From Pseudomonas sp. (GTDB lineage Bacteria > Pseudomonadota > Gammaproteobacteria > Pseudomonadales > Pseudomonadaceae): DNA of 28,506 bases. The translations under genes were made by a program, and so were the position numbers. The notes below the pieces were generated by a model. It had not been told where the DNA came from. It ran no database searches and was given only the letters and a program-made list of their open reading frames with translations. Within the stretch, counting starts at the first letter, position 1; each line of letters starts with the position of its first letter. Shown here piece after piece: positions 21,741 to 28,506 of this stretch. The stretch lies in NCBI GenBank assembly GCA_029239415.1, contig JAQZAY010000010.1, positions 1 through 28,506 of the forward strand, in the 5' to 3' direction.

Positions 21741-24179
21741 ATGCCCGATTCTGTCGCTGCGAGCCTGCGTCTTGCGCCTGAAGCCCTGACCCGGCGTTTT
21801 TCCGCTGAACAGTTTGCCTTCACCAACACTGACGATCTGGAACCGTTTCGTGGCGTGCTGGGCCAGGAACGTGCTGTAGAGGCCTTGCAGTTCGGCGTGG
21901 CCATGCCGCGCCCCGGGTACAACGTATTCGTCATGGGCGAGCCCGGCACCGGGCGCTTCTCGTTCGTCAAGCGCTACCTCAAGGCCGAGGGCAAGCGCCA
22001 GCAGACCCCGGCCGACCGGCTCTACGTCAACAATTTCGACGAGCCGCGCGAGCCGCGCGCCCTGGAGCTGCCCGCCGGCACCGCGGGCGACTTCTGCGCC
22101 GACATGAACGGCCTGATCGACAACCTGCTGGCGACCTTCCCTGCGGTGTTCGAGCATCCGTCCTACCAGCAGAAGAAAAGCGCCATCGACCGCGCCTTCA
22201 ACCAGCGCTACGACCGCGCACTGGACGTGATCGAGCGCGCATCGCTGGAAAAGGACGTGGCGCTGTACCGCGACAGCAGCAATGTCGCCTTTACCCCGAT
22301 GAGCGATGGCAAGGCGCTGGACGAGGCCGAGTTCGCGCAACTGCCCGAGGACGTGCGCGAGCGCTTCCATGATGACATCGCCGGCCTCGAGGAACGCCTG
22401 AACGAGGAACTGGCCAGCCTGCCCCAGTGGAAGCGCGAGTCGAGCAACCAGCTGCGCCAGCTCAACGAAGAGACCATCACCCTGGCATTGGAGCCGCTGC
22501 TGGCGCCGCTGTCTGAAAAGTACGCGGAAAACGCGGTGGTCTGTGCCTACCTGCAATCGATGCAGCTCAACCTGCTGCGCACCGTGGTCGAACAGCTGGT
22601 CGAGGACAGCAAGTCAGACGCGGTGGCGCGCAAGCTGCTCGAGGAGCAATACGCGCCGAGCCTGGTGGTGGGCCACCATGCCCATGGCGGCGCGCCAGTG
22701 GTGTTCGAGCCGCACCCGACCTACGACAATCTGTTCGGGCGCATCGAATACAGCACCGACCAGGGCGCGTTGTACACCTCGTACCGCCAGCTGCGCCCCG
22801 GTGCCTTGCACAAGGCCAACGGCGGCTTCCTGATCCTGGAAGCCGAGAAGATGCTTGGCGAGCCCTTCGTGTGGGATGCGCTCAAGCGCTCCCTGCAATC
22901 GCGCAAGCTGAAGATGGAGTCGCCGCTGGGCGAGCTGGGCCGCGTCTCGGCCATCACCCTCAACCCGCAGACGATCCCACTGAACGTCAAGCTGGTGATC
23001 ATCGGTTCGCGCCAGCTGTACTACGCCCTGCAGGACCACGATCCGGACTTCCAGGAGATGTTCCGCGTGCTGGTCGACTTCGACGAGGACATTCCCATGG
23101 TCGACGAGAACCTGGAGCAGTTTGCCCAGTTGCTCAAGACCCGCACCAGCGAAGAGGGCATGGCCCCGCTCACCGCCGATGCAGTAGCGCGGCTGGCGAC
23201 CTACAGTGCGCGCCTTGCCGAGCACCAGGGGCGTTTGTCGGCGCGTATCGGTGACTTGTTCCAGCTGGTCAGCGAGGCCGATTTCATTCGCCAGCTTGCC
23301 AGCGACCAGATGACCGACGCCGGCCACATCGAGCGTGCGCTGCGCGCCAAGGCCACGCGTACCGGTCGGGTGTCGGCACGGATTCTCGATGACATGCTCG
23401 CCGGGATCATCCTGATCGACACCGAAGGCGCGGCCATCGGCAAGTGCAATGGCTTGACCGTGCTGGAGGTCGGTGACTCGGCCTTCGGCGTGCCGGCAAG
23501 GATCTCCGCGACCGTGTACCCCGGTGGCAGCGGCATCGTCGACATCGAGCGCGAGGTCAACCTCGGCCAGCCGATCCACTCCAAGGGGGTGATGATCCTG
23601 ACCGGCTACCTGGGCAGCCGCTATGCCCAGGAATTCCCGCTGGCGATCTCGGCAAGCATCGCCCTCGAGCAGTCCTACGGCTACGTGGATGGTGACAGCG
23701 CGTCGCTGGGCGAGGTCTGCACCCTGATCTCGGCGCTCTCCAGGACGCCACTCAAGCAGTGCTTTGCCATCACTGGCTCCATCAACCAGTTTGGCGAGGT
23801 GCAGGCCGTTGGCGGGGTCAACGAGAAGATCGAAGGTTTCTTCCGCCTCTGCGAGGCCCGCGGCCTGACTGGCGACCAGGGGGTGATCATTCCTCGCCCG
23901 AACGTGGCCACGCTGATGCTCGACGAGCGTGTGCTGCAGGCGGTGGAGGCAGGCAGGTTCCATGTCTATGCGGTCAGCCAGGCCGACGAGGCGCTGAGCC
24001 TGCTGGTGGGCGAGCCCGCCGGCGCGCCGGATGAACAGGGGCAGTTCCCGGAAGGCAGCGTCAACGCCCGGGTGGTCGAGCGCCTGAGCATCATCGCCGA
24101 GATGGTCAGCGAGGAAGACATCAAGGAAGCCGAGAAGGACCGCCTCGAAGAGGCGTTGGCGCAGGCGAAGCCTGCCTGA
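21741..24179 (+). CDS. LonB-like AAA+ protease with Ser-Lys dyad and degenerate Walker motifs
   Basis: The 812-residue product has an N-terminal AAA+ region interrupted by a long helical insert (about 130-310) and a C-terminal Lon protease domain (about 560-770). In the protease part, S653 lies in DGDSASLGEV and K696 in NEKIEGFF. The 43-residue spacing is the same as between S679 and K722 of E. coli Lon. In the ATPase part the P-loop reads GEPGTGRFS (66-74), with Arg where Lys is expected. The Walker B-like strand reads GGFLILEAEKM (361-371), with Ala where the catalytic Glu is expected. It belongs to the COG1067-type family, not classical Lon, and lacks the Lon substrate domain. AAGGA is 6 nt before the ATG. 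Substrates are unknown. Confidence 0.9.
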   Translation: MPDSVAASLRLAPEALTRRFSAEQFAFTNTDDLEPFRGVLGQERAVEALQFGVAMPRPGYNVFVMGEPGTGRFSFVKRYLKAEGKRQQTPADRLYVNNFDEPREPRALELPAGTAGDFCADMNGLIDNLLATFPAVFEHPSYQQKKSAIDRAFNQRYDRALDVIERASLEKDVALYRDSSNVAFTPMSDGKALDEAEFAQLPEDVRERFHDDIAGLEERLNEELASLPQWKRESSNQLRQLNEETITLALEPLLAPLSEKYAENAVVCAYLQSMQLNLLRTVVEQLVEDSKSDAVARKLLEEQYAPSLVVGHHAHGGAPVVFEPHPTYDNLFGRIEYSTDQGALYTSYRQLRPGALHKANGGFLILEAEKMLGEPFVWDALKRSLQSRKLKMESPLGELGRVSAITLNPQTIPLNVKLVIIGSRQLYYALQDHDPDFQEMFRVLVDFDEDIPMVDENLEQFAQLLKTRTSEEGMAPLTADAVARLATYSARLAEHQGRLSARIGDLFQLVSEADFIRQLASDQMTDAGHIERALRAKATRTGRVSARILDDMLAGIILIDTEGAAIGKCNGLTVLEVGDSAFGVPARISATVYPGGSGIVDIEREVNLGQPIHSKGVMILTGYLGSRYAQEFPLAISASIALEQSYGYVDGDSASLGEVCTLISALSRTPLKQCFAITGSINQFGEVQAVGGVNEKIEGFFRLCEARGLTGDQGVIIPRPNVATLMLDERVLQAVEAGRFHVYAVSQADEALSLLVGEPAGAPDEQGQFPEGSVNARVVERLSIIAEMVSEEDIKEAEKDRLEEALAQAKPA

Positions 24180-24186
24180 GTCAATT

Positions 24187-24230
24187 AACCGGCGCAACGG
24201 CACATTGCTACCGTTCGGCGCCGGTTTTCT
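24187..24230 (+). terminator. Rho-independent terminator of the LonB-like gene
   Basis: AACCGGCGC (24187-24195) pairs with GCGCCGGTT (24218-24226). Inside it, AACGG (24196-24200) pairs with CCGTT (24211-24215), with a 2-nt bulge, and the stem runs into TTTTCTAT. It starts 8 nt after the stop. Confidence 0.92.
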
Positions 24231-24339
24231 ATCTTTGCGCGGCGTCATCTATGCTTGAAGGCAAGGAGAGCAATCCGGTTCAGGATAGAAACGGCCTGCC
24301 ACTGGCGGGCTGAACACTGCCTCATCGAGGACCGTCGCC

Positions 24340-24687
24340 ATGCCGCGCAGCCTCAGCCTTACCCGCCAGTGCCTGGGCCTGGTGACCCGTATCGAATGCA
24401 GCATCCGCCCGCTGGCCGGTGACAACGGCATGTGGACCTTGCTGTTTGCCGCCGGCATGGCCGGCGAGCAGCCGTCTGCCATCAAGGCCCAGGGCCCGTT
24501 CCATGGGCCGCTGGTCGCCGAATCCGTGCTCAGCGCCATCGTCGATAGTCTGACCCTGCACGGCTACCAGGTCGCGACCGACCCGCAGATCTGGTGCCTG
24601 CACCTGCAAGCGCAGCTGCGCAAGATCAATGGCGAGCGAGTGCGCAACCTGGGCGACTACCACTTCCAGCCAGAACCCTTGAAGTAG
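24340..24687 (+). CDS. Conserved hypothetical protein, 115 residues
   Basis: I do not recognise a domain. The soluble product begins MPRSLSLTRQCLGLVTRIEC, has a central GMWTLLFAAGMAGEQPSAIKAQGPFHGP, written here in two parts by the family-like turns GMWTLLFAAG and KAQGPFHGP, and ends DYHFQPEPLK. It looks like a compact alpha/beta protein with no signal peptide. GAGGA stands 8 nt before the ATG and a terminator follows at once, so it is probably a separate transcription unit. A gene of this size and place lies beside the LonB-like and UPF0114 genes in P. aeruginosa too (recalled as PA4575), which supports its being real. Confidence 0.8.
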   Translation: MPRSLSLTRQCLGLVTRIECSIRPLAGDNGMWTLLFAAGMAGEQPSAIKAQGPFHGPLVAESVLSAIVDSLTLHGYQVATDPQIWCLHLQAQLRKINGERVRNLGDYHFQPEPLK

Positions 24688-24696
24688 CAGCGCCTT

Positions 24697-24723
24697 GCCT
24701 GCGACCCCCGGTCGCGGGCTTTT
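24697..24723 (+). terminator. Rho-independent terminator after the 115-residue hypothetical
   Basis: GCCTGCGAC (24697-24705) pairs with GTCGCGGGC (24711-24719) with one G-U, loop CCCCG, followed by TTTTAT. It lies 10 nt after the stop codon. Confidence 0.88.
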
Positions 24724-24788
24724 ATCTGTCATGGCAGGATGGCTATACTCGCGCTCGCTTTTTTGCCACCAGATGAGTTTTCTATCCC

Positions 24789-25277
24789 ATGGAACGTGTT
24801 CTCGAAAACGCGATGTATGCCTCGCGCTGGCTGCTCGCTCCCATCTATTTCGGTTTGTCCCTGGGCCTGCTTGCGCTGGCGCTGAAATTCTTCCAGGAAA
24901 TCATCCACGTCCTGCCCAACGTCTTTGCCCTGAGCGAGGCCGACCTGATACTGGTGATCCTCTCGCTCATCGACATGTCGCTGGTCGGCGGCCTGCTGGT
25001 CATGGTGATGTTCTCTGGCTACGAGAACTTCGTCTCGCAGCTCGACATCGATGACAACAAGGAAAAGCTCAACTGGCTGGGCAAGATGGACTCCTCGTCG
25101 CTGAAGATGAAGGTGGCGGCCTCGATCGTGGCGATTTCCTCGATCCACCTGCTGCGAGTGTTCATGGATGCACAGAACATCTCGACCGAATACCTGATGT
25201 GGTACGTGATCATCCACATGACCTTTGTCGTCTCGGCCTTTGCCATGGGTTACCTAGACAAGCTCACCAAGCACTGA
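24789..25277 (+). CDS. UPF0114 / YqhA-family inner-membrane protein
   Basis: This is a 162-residue protein of unknown function with three or four membrane helices. They lie at about 13-34 ([18 protein letters not shown]), 53-75 ([21 protein letters not shown]), 105-125 ([19 protein letters not shown]) and 135-157 ([20 protein letters not shown]). The N-terminus [20 protein letters not shown] and the GYENFVSQL loop are family signatures shared with E. coli YqhA (164 residues). A TATACT -10 candidate lies at 24744-24749, 40 nt before the ATG. It appears monocistronic, between a terminator and the fklB promoter. Confidence 0.92.
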   Translation: MERVLENAMYASRWLLAPIYFGLSLGLLALALKFFQEIIHVLPNVFALSEADLILVILSLIDMSLVGGLLVMVMFSGYENFVSQLDIDDNKEKLNWLGKMDSSSLKMKVAASIVAISSIHLLRVFMDAQNISTEYLMWYVIIHMTFVVSAFAMGYLDKLTKH

Positions 25278-25333
25278 CCCAAGGCTGCGGCGCCTCGATT
25301 TTCGGCGCTCTGCCTGAAGGCTGCGTCGCAGTG

Positions 25334-25342
25334 TGCTAGGCT
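25334..25342 (+). promoter_or_regulatory. Extended -10 promoter candidate for fklB
   Basis: TGCTAGGCT gives a TGn extension and a TAGGCT -10, 57 nt before the fklB ATG. No good -35 is visible, as is allowed for extended -10 promoters. Confidence 0.4.
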
Positions 25343-25398
25343 GCTCGCCCTTTTCACAAAGGGCGCGGCTGTCATGCGCCCTGCAGCGGAGCAAGCAA

Positions 25399-26154
25399 AT
25401 GTCCGAACTCGACCTGTCTACCGACGAAACCCGCGTCAGCTACGGCATCGGCCGCCAGCTGGGTGGCCAGCTGCGTGACAACCCGCCACCGGGCGTGAGC
25501 CTGGACGCCATCCTGGCTGGCCTGACCGACGCCTTCAACGGCGAGCAAAGCCGCGTCAGCGAGGCCGACCTGTCGGCCAGCTTCCAGGTGATCCGTGAGA
25601 TCATGCAGCGCGAAGCCGCGGCCAAGGCAGAAGCGGCCGCTGGCGAAGGCAAGGCTTTCCTGGCGGACAACGCCAAGCGCGAGGGCATCACCACCCTGGC
25701 CTCGGGCCTGCAGTTCGAAGTGCTGGCCACGGGCGAGGGCGCCAAGCCATCGCGTGAAGACACCGTGCGTACCCACTACCACGGCACCCTGATCGACGGC
25801 ACCGTGTTCGACAGCTCGTACGAGCGTGGCCAGCCGGCCGAATTCCCGGTCGGCGGCGTCATCGCGGGCTGGACCGAAGCGCTGCAGCTGATGAACGCCG
25901 GTAGCAAATGGCGCCTGTACGTGCCAAGCGAACTGGCCTACGGCGCCCAGGGCGTTGGCAGCATCCCGCCGCACAGCGTGCTGGTGTTCGACGTAGAGCT
26001 GCTGGAAGTTCTGAAACGTCGGCATCCGGGGCCGCTGCGCAGCCCATCGCGGCACAGCGGCCCCAGCATCGACCCAGTCAATGCAACTGCCCTGTCACTG
26101 GCCTCAGCGCCCGTGCATAGCAGAACAGAAACAGATTTCGAACCAGCTCCTTGA
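25399..26154 (+). CDS. fklB: FKBP-type peptidyl-prolyl isomerase FklB with a 46-residue C-terminal read-through extension
   Basis: FklB is a dimeric FKBP22-type prolyl isomerase. Residues 1-110 form the FKBP_N dimerisation arm (YGIGRQLGGQL, VIREIMQREAAAKAEA). Residues 120-205 form the catalytic domain (RTHYHGTLIDGTVFDSS, FPVGGVIAGWTEAL, YVPSELAYG, SVLVFDVELLEVL). The family ends at ELLE-V/I-L; residue 205 here, ending at 26013, matches the 205 residues I recall for P. aeruginosa FklB. The next codon is AAA, one base from TAA, and the frame continues 46 residues (KRRHPGPLRSPSRHSG and on) through a REP-like hairpin. It ends inside the opposite-strand 81-residue gene, a 77-bp overlap. The start at 25399 follows GGAG; an upstream frame start at 25333 lies in the promoter. 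Confidence 0.93.
   Translation: MSELDLSTDETRVSYGIGRQLGGQLRDNPPPGVSLDAILAGLTDAFNGEQSRVSEADLSASFQVIREIMQREAAAKAEAAAGEGKAFLADNAKREGITTLASGLQFEVLATGEGAKPSREDTVRTHYHGTLIDGTVFDSSYERGQPAEFPVGGVIAGWTEALQLMNAGSKWRLYVPSELAYGAQGVGSIPPHSVLVFDVELLEVLKRRHPGPLRSPSRHSGPSIDPVNATALSLASAPVHSRTETDFEPAP
26028..26064. repeat. REP-like hairpin inside the fklB extension
   Basis: GGGGCCGCTG (26028-26037) and CAGCGGCCCC (26055-26064) are perfect 10-bp arms around 17 nt that include CAGCCCATCGCGGCA. The layout resembles the common P. putida intergenic element starting GGGGCCGC..GGCCCATCGC (recalled, not searched). It would normally stand between fklB and the next gene, where it could also end transcription. Confidence 0.6.
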
Positions 26155-26323
26155 GCACCACCGGTTCGCTCGAACTGAGGCCGTTGAGGTCCAGGTCTCC
26201 CTGGTCACGCAGCTCGTCGAGCGCGTCTTCCTCGATCACCGCGCACACCTCCCCGGTTTCCCGGTGCAGGATGCGCAGGTAGGGCTGGGGACGGTCAAGC
26301 CAGGCGTCTATCAGATAAGTCAT
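26078..26323 (-). CDS. Small Fur-box-controlled conserved hypothetical, 81 residues
   Basis: This is a soluble acidic protein of unknown function: MTYLIDAWLDRPQPYLRILH, then ETGEVCAVIEEDALDELRDQGDLDL in two parts, a SSSEPVVLKELVRNLFLF segment and a basic tail ending GQLH. AAGGAG stands 7 nt before the ATG, and a promoter overlapped by a Fur box lies just upstream, so it is a genuine, iron-responsive gene. A homologue at the same place in P. aeruginosa (recalled as PA4570) is among iron-starvation-induced genes. Its 3' end overlaps the fklB read-through tail. It has no membrane segment, signal peptide or metal-motif cysteines beyond two isolated ones. Confidence 0.85.
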   Translation of the reverse strand: MTYLIDAWLDRPQPYLRILHRETGEVCAVIEEDALDELRDQGDLDLNGLSSSEPVVLKELVRNLFLFCYARALRPVTGQLH

Positions 26324-26349
26324 GGACGTTCTCCTTGGATTCGATTTCC

Positions 26350-26368
26350 AATGAGAATAATTCTTATT
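26350..26368. promoter_or_regulatory. Fur box upstream of the 81-residue gene
   Basis: AATGAGAATAATTCTTATT is a 9-1-9 inverted repeat that closely fits the Fur consensus (GATAATGATAATCATTATC; alternative form ATGAGAAT-n-ATTCTCAT). It covers the -10 and spacer of the promoter described separately and lies 27 nt before the ATG, so ferric-uptake repression is strongly suggested. Confidence 0.85.
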
Positions 26369-26381
26369 ATCAGAATAGCAA
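26354..26381 (-). promoter_or_regulatory. Promoter of the Fur-controlled small gene
   Basis: On the minus strand TTGCTA (26376-26381) and TATTCT (26354-26359) are 16 bp apart. The Fur box covers the -10. The transcript would have a leader of about 25 nt containing the AAGGAG site. Confidence 0.6.
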
Positions 26382-26425
26382 GTGCCTATTGGCGGATTTT
26401 TGCGCCAGCCCTCATGGCAGAGTGC

Positions 26426-26767
26426 TCAGACCTTGCGCACGAACTCCGATTTCAGCTTCATCGCGCCGATGCCGTCGATCTTGCAATCGATGTCGTGGTC
26501 GCCATCGCACAGGCGGATATTCTTGACCTTGGTGCCGACCTTGACGACAAGGGACGAGCCCTTGACCTTGAGGTCCTTGATCACGGTCACGGTGTCGCCG
26601 TCCTGCAGGACATTGCCCACCGAATCCTTCTTCACCACGTCATCGCTGGCCGACTCGGCTTCGCCGCTGGCCGACCACTCGTGGGCGCACTCAGGGCAGA
26701 CCAGCTGAGCACCATCTTCGTAGGTGTATTCGGAATTGCATTTGGGGCAGGGTGGCAAAGTGCTCAC
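26426..26767 (-). CDS. yjdM: YjdM (PhnA-family) zinc-ribbon protein, GTG start
   Basis: This is a 113-residue cytosolic protein with an N-terminal zinc ribbon (C7, C10, C24, C27 in CPKC and CPEC) and a small SH3-like beta domain ([49 protein letters not shown] in parts). E. coli YjdM (old name PhnA) is nearly collinear, with 111 residues. Despite the PhnA name it is not a phosphonoacetate hydrolase; the role is unclear, and no phosphonate genes are near. The start codon is GTG at 26767, with GAGGA 6 nt upstream. It lies between ispB and the Fur-controlled gene on the same strand. Confidence 0.94.
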   Translation of the reverse strand: MSTLPPCPKCNSEYTYEDGAQLVCPECAHEWSASGEAESASDDVVKKDSVGNVLQDGDTVTVIKDLKVKGSSLVVKVGTKVKNIRLCDGDHDIDCKIDGIGAMKLKSEFVRKV

Positions 26768-26804
26768 TACGGTTCCTCAGGACAGGCAAGACAATAAGAC
26801 CCAC

Positions 26805-26812
26805 ATTGTATA
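26805..26812 (-). promoter_or_regulatory. Candidate -10 for yjdM
   Basis: The minus strand reads TATACAAT 38 nt before the yjdM GTG. A TTGACC lies upstream but only 10-12 bp away, too close for a standard -35, so only the -10 is proposed. Confidence 0.4.
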
Positions 26813-26828
26813 GGGTTTTGCCGGTCAA

Positions 26829-26857
26829 CAGGAAACAGGCCCATCGAGGAATGGGCC
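26829..26857 (-). terminator. Terminator of ispB
   Basis: GGCCCAT (26838-26844) and ATGGGCC (26851-26857) form a 7-bp stem with a 6-nt loop, followed on the minus strand by TGTTTCC. It begins 8 nt after the ispB stop. Confidence 0.75.
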
Positions 26858-26865
26858 AGGCGGGA

Positions 26866-27834
26866 TCAGTGCGTGCGGGCCACTGCGAACTCGCTGAGCT
26901 CGACCAGGGCGTCGCGGTACTCGCTGGCAGGCAGCACTTCCAGGCAGGCAATGGCCCGGGCCGCATAATCGCGGGCCTGGCGGGCGGTGTAGTCGAGGGC
27001 GCCGGAGGCCTCGACGGCGGCGCGGATGCTCTCGAGGTCCTCGATGCCGCCTTTCTGGATCGCCTGGCGCACCAGGGCGGCCTGTTCGGCGGTGCCTTCA
27101 CGCATGGCGTAGATCAGTGGCAGGGTCGGCTTGCCTTCGGCCAGGTCGTCGCCCACGTTCTTGCCCAGGGTCTGCGCGTCGCCCTTGTAGTCGAGCAGGT
27201 CGTCGACCAGCTGGAAGGCCACGCCCAGGTGGTCGCCGAAGGTGCGCAGGGCCTCGAGCTGGGCGTCGCTGGCGCCGGCCAGGGCGGCGGCGCTGTGGGC
27301 CGAGGCCTCGAACAGCATCGCGGTCTTGCCGCGGATGACGTCCATGTAGATCTCTTCGGTGGTGCTGGCATCACGCACCTTGGTCAATTGCAGCACCTCG
27401 CCCTCGGCGATCACCCGGGTGGCCTTGGACAGGATCTGCATGACCGGCATCGAGCCCAGCTCGACCATCATCTCGAACGAGCGCGAATACAGGAAGTCGC
27501 CGACCAGCACGCTCGGGGCATTGCCCCACTTGGCATTGGCGGTGTCGCGGCCGCGGCGCATGCCCGACATGTCGACCACGTCGTCGTGCAGCAGGGTAGC
27601 GGTGTGAAGGAACTCGATGGTCGCGGCCAGCAGGCGCAGGTCGTCGCCCTCGCGGCCCAGGGCCTTGCCGCACAGCAGCACCAGCAACGGGCGCAGGCGC
27701 TTGCCACCGGCCGAGGTGATGTAGTCGCCGATCTTCGATACCAGCGGCACGCGCGAGGTCAGCTGTTTCTTGATGATCTCGTCGACGGCGCTGAAATCTT
27801 CAGCTACCGCGCGGTAGAAAGCTTGGGGTTGCAT
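26866..27834 (-). CDS. ispB: all-trans polyprenyl diphosphate synthase (octaprenyl/solanesyl)
   Basis: IspB elongates farnesyl diphosphate with isopentenyl diphosphate to make the ubiquinone side chain. The 322-residue product has GGKRLRP at 43-49, the first aspartate-rich motif DDVVD at 84-88 followed by RRG, and the second DDLLD at about 211-215 (LVDDLLDYKGD). Pseudomonads make mainly ubiquinone-9, so the true product may be solanesyl (C45) rather than octaprenyl diphosphate; chain length is not decided from this sequence. The ATG at 27834 has GGAG 6 nt upstream, favouring it over the earlier ATG at 27846. It is divergent from rplU. Confidence 0.95.
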   Translation of the reverse strand: MQPQAFYRAVAEDFSAVDEIIKKQLTSRVPLVSKIGDYITSAGGKRLRPLLVLLCGKALGREGDDLRLLAATIEFLHTATLLHDDVVDMSGMRRGRDTANAKWGNAPSVLVGDFLYSRSFEMMVELGSMPVMQILSKATRVIAEGEVLQLTKVRDASTTEEIYMDVIRGKTAMLFEASAHSAAALAGASDAQLEALRTFGDHLGVAFQLVDDLLDYKGDAQTLGKNVGDDLAEGKPTLPLIYAMREGTAEQAALVRQAIQKGGIEDLESIRAAVEASGALDYTARQARDYAARAIACLEVLPASEYRDALVELSEFAVARTH

Positions 27835-27860
27835 CGGCTGCTCCATTGGGGTTGCGCGGC

Positions 27861-27889
27861 ATGCTAGGTCGCGGGTCCCGGTGTGTCAA
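27861..27889 (-). promoter_or_regulatory. Sigma-70 promoter of ispB
   Basis: On the minus strand a perfect TTGACA (27884-27889) and TAGCAT (27861-27866) are separated by exactly 17 bp, giving a short leader of about 20 nt to the ATG at 27834. Confidence 0.85.
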
Positions 27890-27919
27890 GGCGCGCTGCC
27901 CGGCGCGCGGGTGCGGCAC

Positions 27920-27948
27920 TTGCAAGGGGTTCGTGCCTTGCGTACAAT
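27920..27948 (+). promoter_or_regulatory. Sigma-70 promoter of rplU-rpmA
   Basis: TTGCAA (27920-27925) and TACAAT (27943-27948) are 17 bp apart. Start of transcription near 27955 gives a leader of about 127 nt before rplU. It is back-to-back with the ispB promoter, the two -35 boxes being about 30 bp apart. Confidence 0.85.
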
Positions 27949-27954
27949 CGCGCA

Positions 27955-28081
27955 CCCTGAACTTCCCTGGGCATCACCTGCCTTACGCAATGCAGCGGGC
28001 CGTTCCAGCCCCATGCAGCCATGCCAGCCAATACTCTTCCTATAAAGAGCTGGGTGAGCAGGATTAACGGAGATATACCCC
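27955..28081 (+). other. Structured leader of rplU
   Basis: Two stem-loops can be drawn. One pairs GCA..GGGC (27992-28000) with GCCC..TGC (28008-28016). The other, at 28024-28053, pairs CCAG with CTGG and CTCTT with AAGAG around CCTATA. The ribosome-binding site GGAGATAT follows the second. A long folded leader is typical of autoregulated ribosomal-protein operons, but no specific L21 or L27 site is recognised. Confidence 0.4.
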
Positions 28082-28393
28082 ATGTACGCAGTAATTGTTA
28101 CCGGTGGCAAGCAGTACAAAGTCGCCGAAGGTGAATACCTGAAGGTCGAGAAACTGGAAATCGCCACTGGCGAATCCGTGACTTTCGATCGCGTTCTGCT
28201 GGTCGCCAATGGCGACGACGTGAACATCGGCGCTCCTGTCGTTGCTGGCGCCAAGGTTGTCGCTGAAGTCGTGTCGCAAGGCCGTCACGATAAAGTGCGC
28301 ATCATCAAGTTCCGTCGCCGTAAGCACCACATGAAGCGTATGGGCCACCGCCAGTGGTTCACCGAGATCAAAATCACCGGTATTCAGGCTTAA
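28082..28393 (+). CDS. rplU: 50S ribosomal protein L21
   Basis: L21 binds 23S rRNA in the large subunit. The 103-residue length is the same as in E. coli, and the sequence [35 protein letters not shown], then [19 protein letters not shown] and ITGIQA is diagnostic. AACGGAG lies about 9 nt before the ATG. It is followed 34 nt later by rpmA in the usual rplU-rpmA operon. Confidence 0.98.
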   Translation: MYAVIVTGGKQYKVAEGEYLKVEKLEIATGESVTFDRVLLVANGDDVNIGAPVVAGAKVVAEVVSQGRHDKVRIIKFRRRKHHMKRMGHRQWFTEIKITGIQA

Positions 28394-28427
28394 TCGCCTT
28401 AATCCCCAATCTTTGGAGAATTGAACC

Positions 28428-28506
28428 ATGGCACACAAAAAAGCTGGTGGTAGTACCCGTAACGGTCGCGACTCAGAATCGAAACGCCTTGGCGTGAAGA
28501 TGTATG
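28428..28506 (+). CDS. rpmA: 50S ribosomal protein L27, first 26 residues (cut by window end)
   Basis: The frame reads MAHKKAGGSTRNGRDSESKR then LGVKMY, the universal N-terminus of L27, whose tail reaches the peptidyl-transferase centre. There is no cleavable N-terminal extension of the Firmicutes type. GGAG at 28415-28418 stands 9 nt before the ATG. The rest of the gene, about 59 codons, lies outside the window. Confidence 0.97.
   Translation, partial: MAHKKAGGSTRNGRDSESKRLGVKMY

Noticed and set aside
22614..24248. 544-codon minus-strand open frame opposite the LonB-like gene
   Set aside because: It is a shadow frame; the plus strand has the Ser-Lys dyad with Lon spacing.

Overview
The window is high-GC gammaproteobacterial chromosome, almost certainly a fluorescent Pseudomonas and most likely the P. 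putida group. The identifying marks are near-full-length MorA and MapZ homologues, an FklB/UPF0114/LonB-like neighbourhood, the ispB | rplU-rpmA divergon, and REP-like palindromes carrying the GTGGGAGC core. This assignment is inferred from protein resemblance and gene order recalled from P. aeruginosa and P. putida; no search was run. It is dense core chromosome with no tRNA, rRNA, insertion sequence, prophage or CRISPR array. No stretch over 300 bases lacks a gene.

Layout. 1-5.1 kb: the 5' part of rlmG (23S rRNA methyltransferase, minus), fpr (plus), mscL (minus), radA (plus) and an NCS2 purine-type permease (minus), with hairpins or very short gaps between convergent ends. 5.3-9.2 kb: mapZ (c-di-GMP receptor, minus), then cstA-ybdD and a YjiA-type COG0523 GTPase (plus), the last separated by a perfect 32-nt palindrome. 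9.3-14.6 kb: glyA and the large c-di-GMP enzyme morA (both minus). 14.7-18.5 kb: a small cysteine-containing unknown, ettA and gdhA (plus). 18.5-21.5 kb, minus: a DUF3015 secreted protein, a DUF4105 envelope protein and a Gre-fold protein. 21.7-26.2 kb, plus: a LonB-like protease, a small conserved unknown, a UPF0114 membrane protein and fklB. 26.1-27.8 kb, minus: an 81-residue protein under a Fur box, yjdM and ispB. 27.9 kb to the end, plus: rplU and the start of rpmA.

How the genes work together. MapZ (c-di-GMP sensor linked to chemotaxis) and MorA (c-di-GMP synthesis/hydrolysis) lie about 5 kb apart. CstA and YbdD form the pyruvate-uptake module; A-rich Hfq/Crc-type motifs at the cstA start and in the permease leader suggest shared catabolite repression. 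RlmG, EttA, RadA, L21, L27 and the Gre-like factor are information-processing genes. Fpr and the Fur-controlled small protein point to redox and iron physiology.

There is no obviously novel defence or mobile system. The least described pieces are the DUF3015/DUF4105 pair (secreted protein plus a predicted His/Cys-domain beta-barrel), the LonB-like protease with an exact Lon-type Ser-Lys spacing but degenerate Walker motifs, the Gre-like protein with a shortened coiled coil, the Fur-box small protein, and an fklB that reads through its expected stop into a REP-like hairpin. Five genes appear to use TTG or GTG starts, so ATG-only calling would mis-place them.
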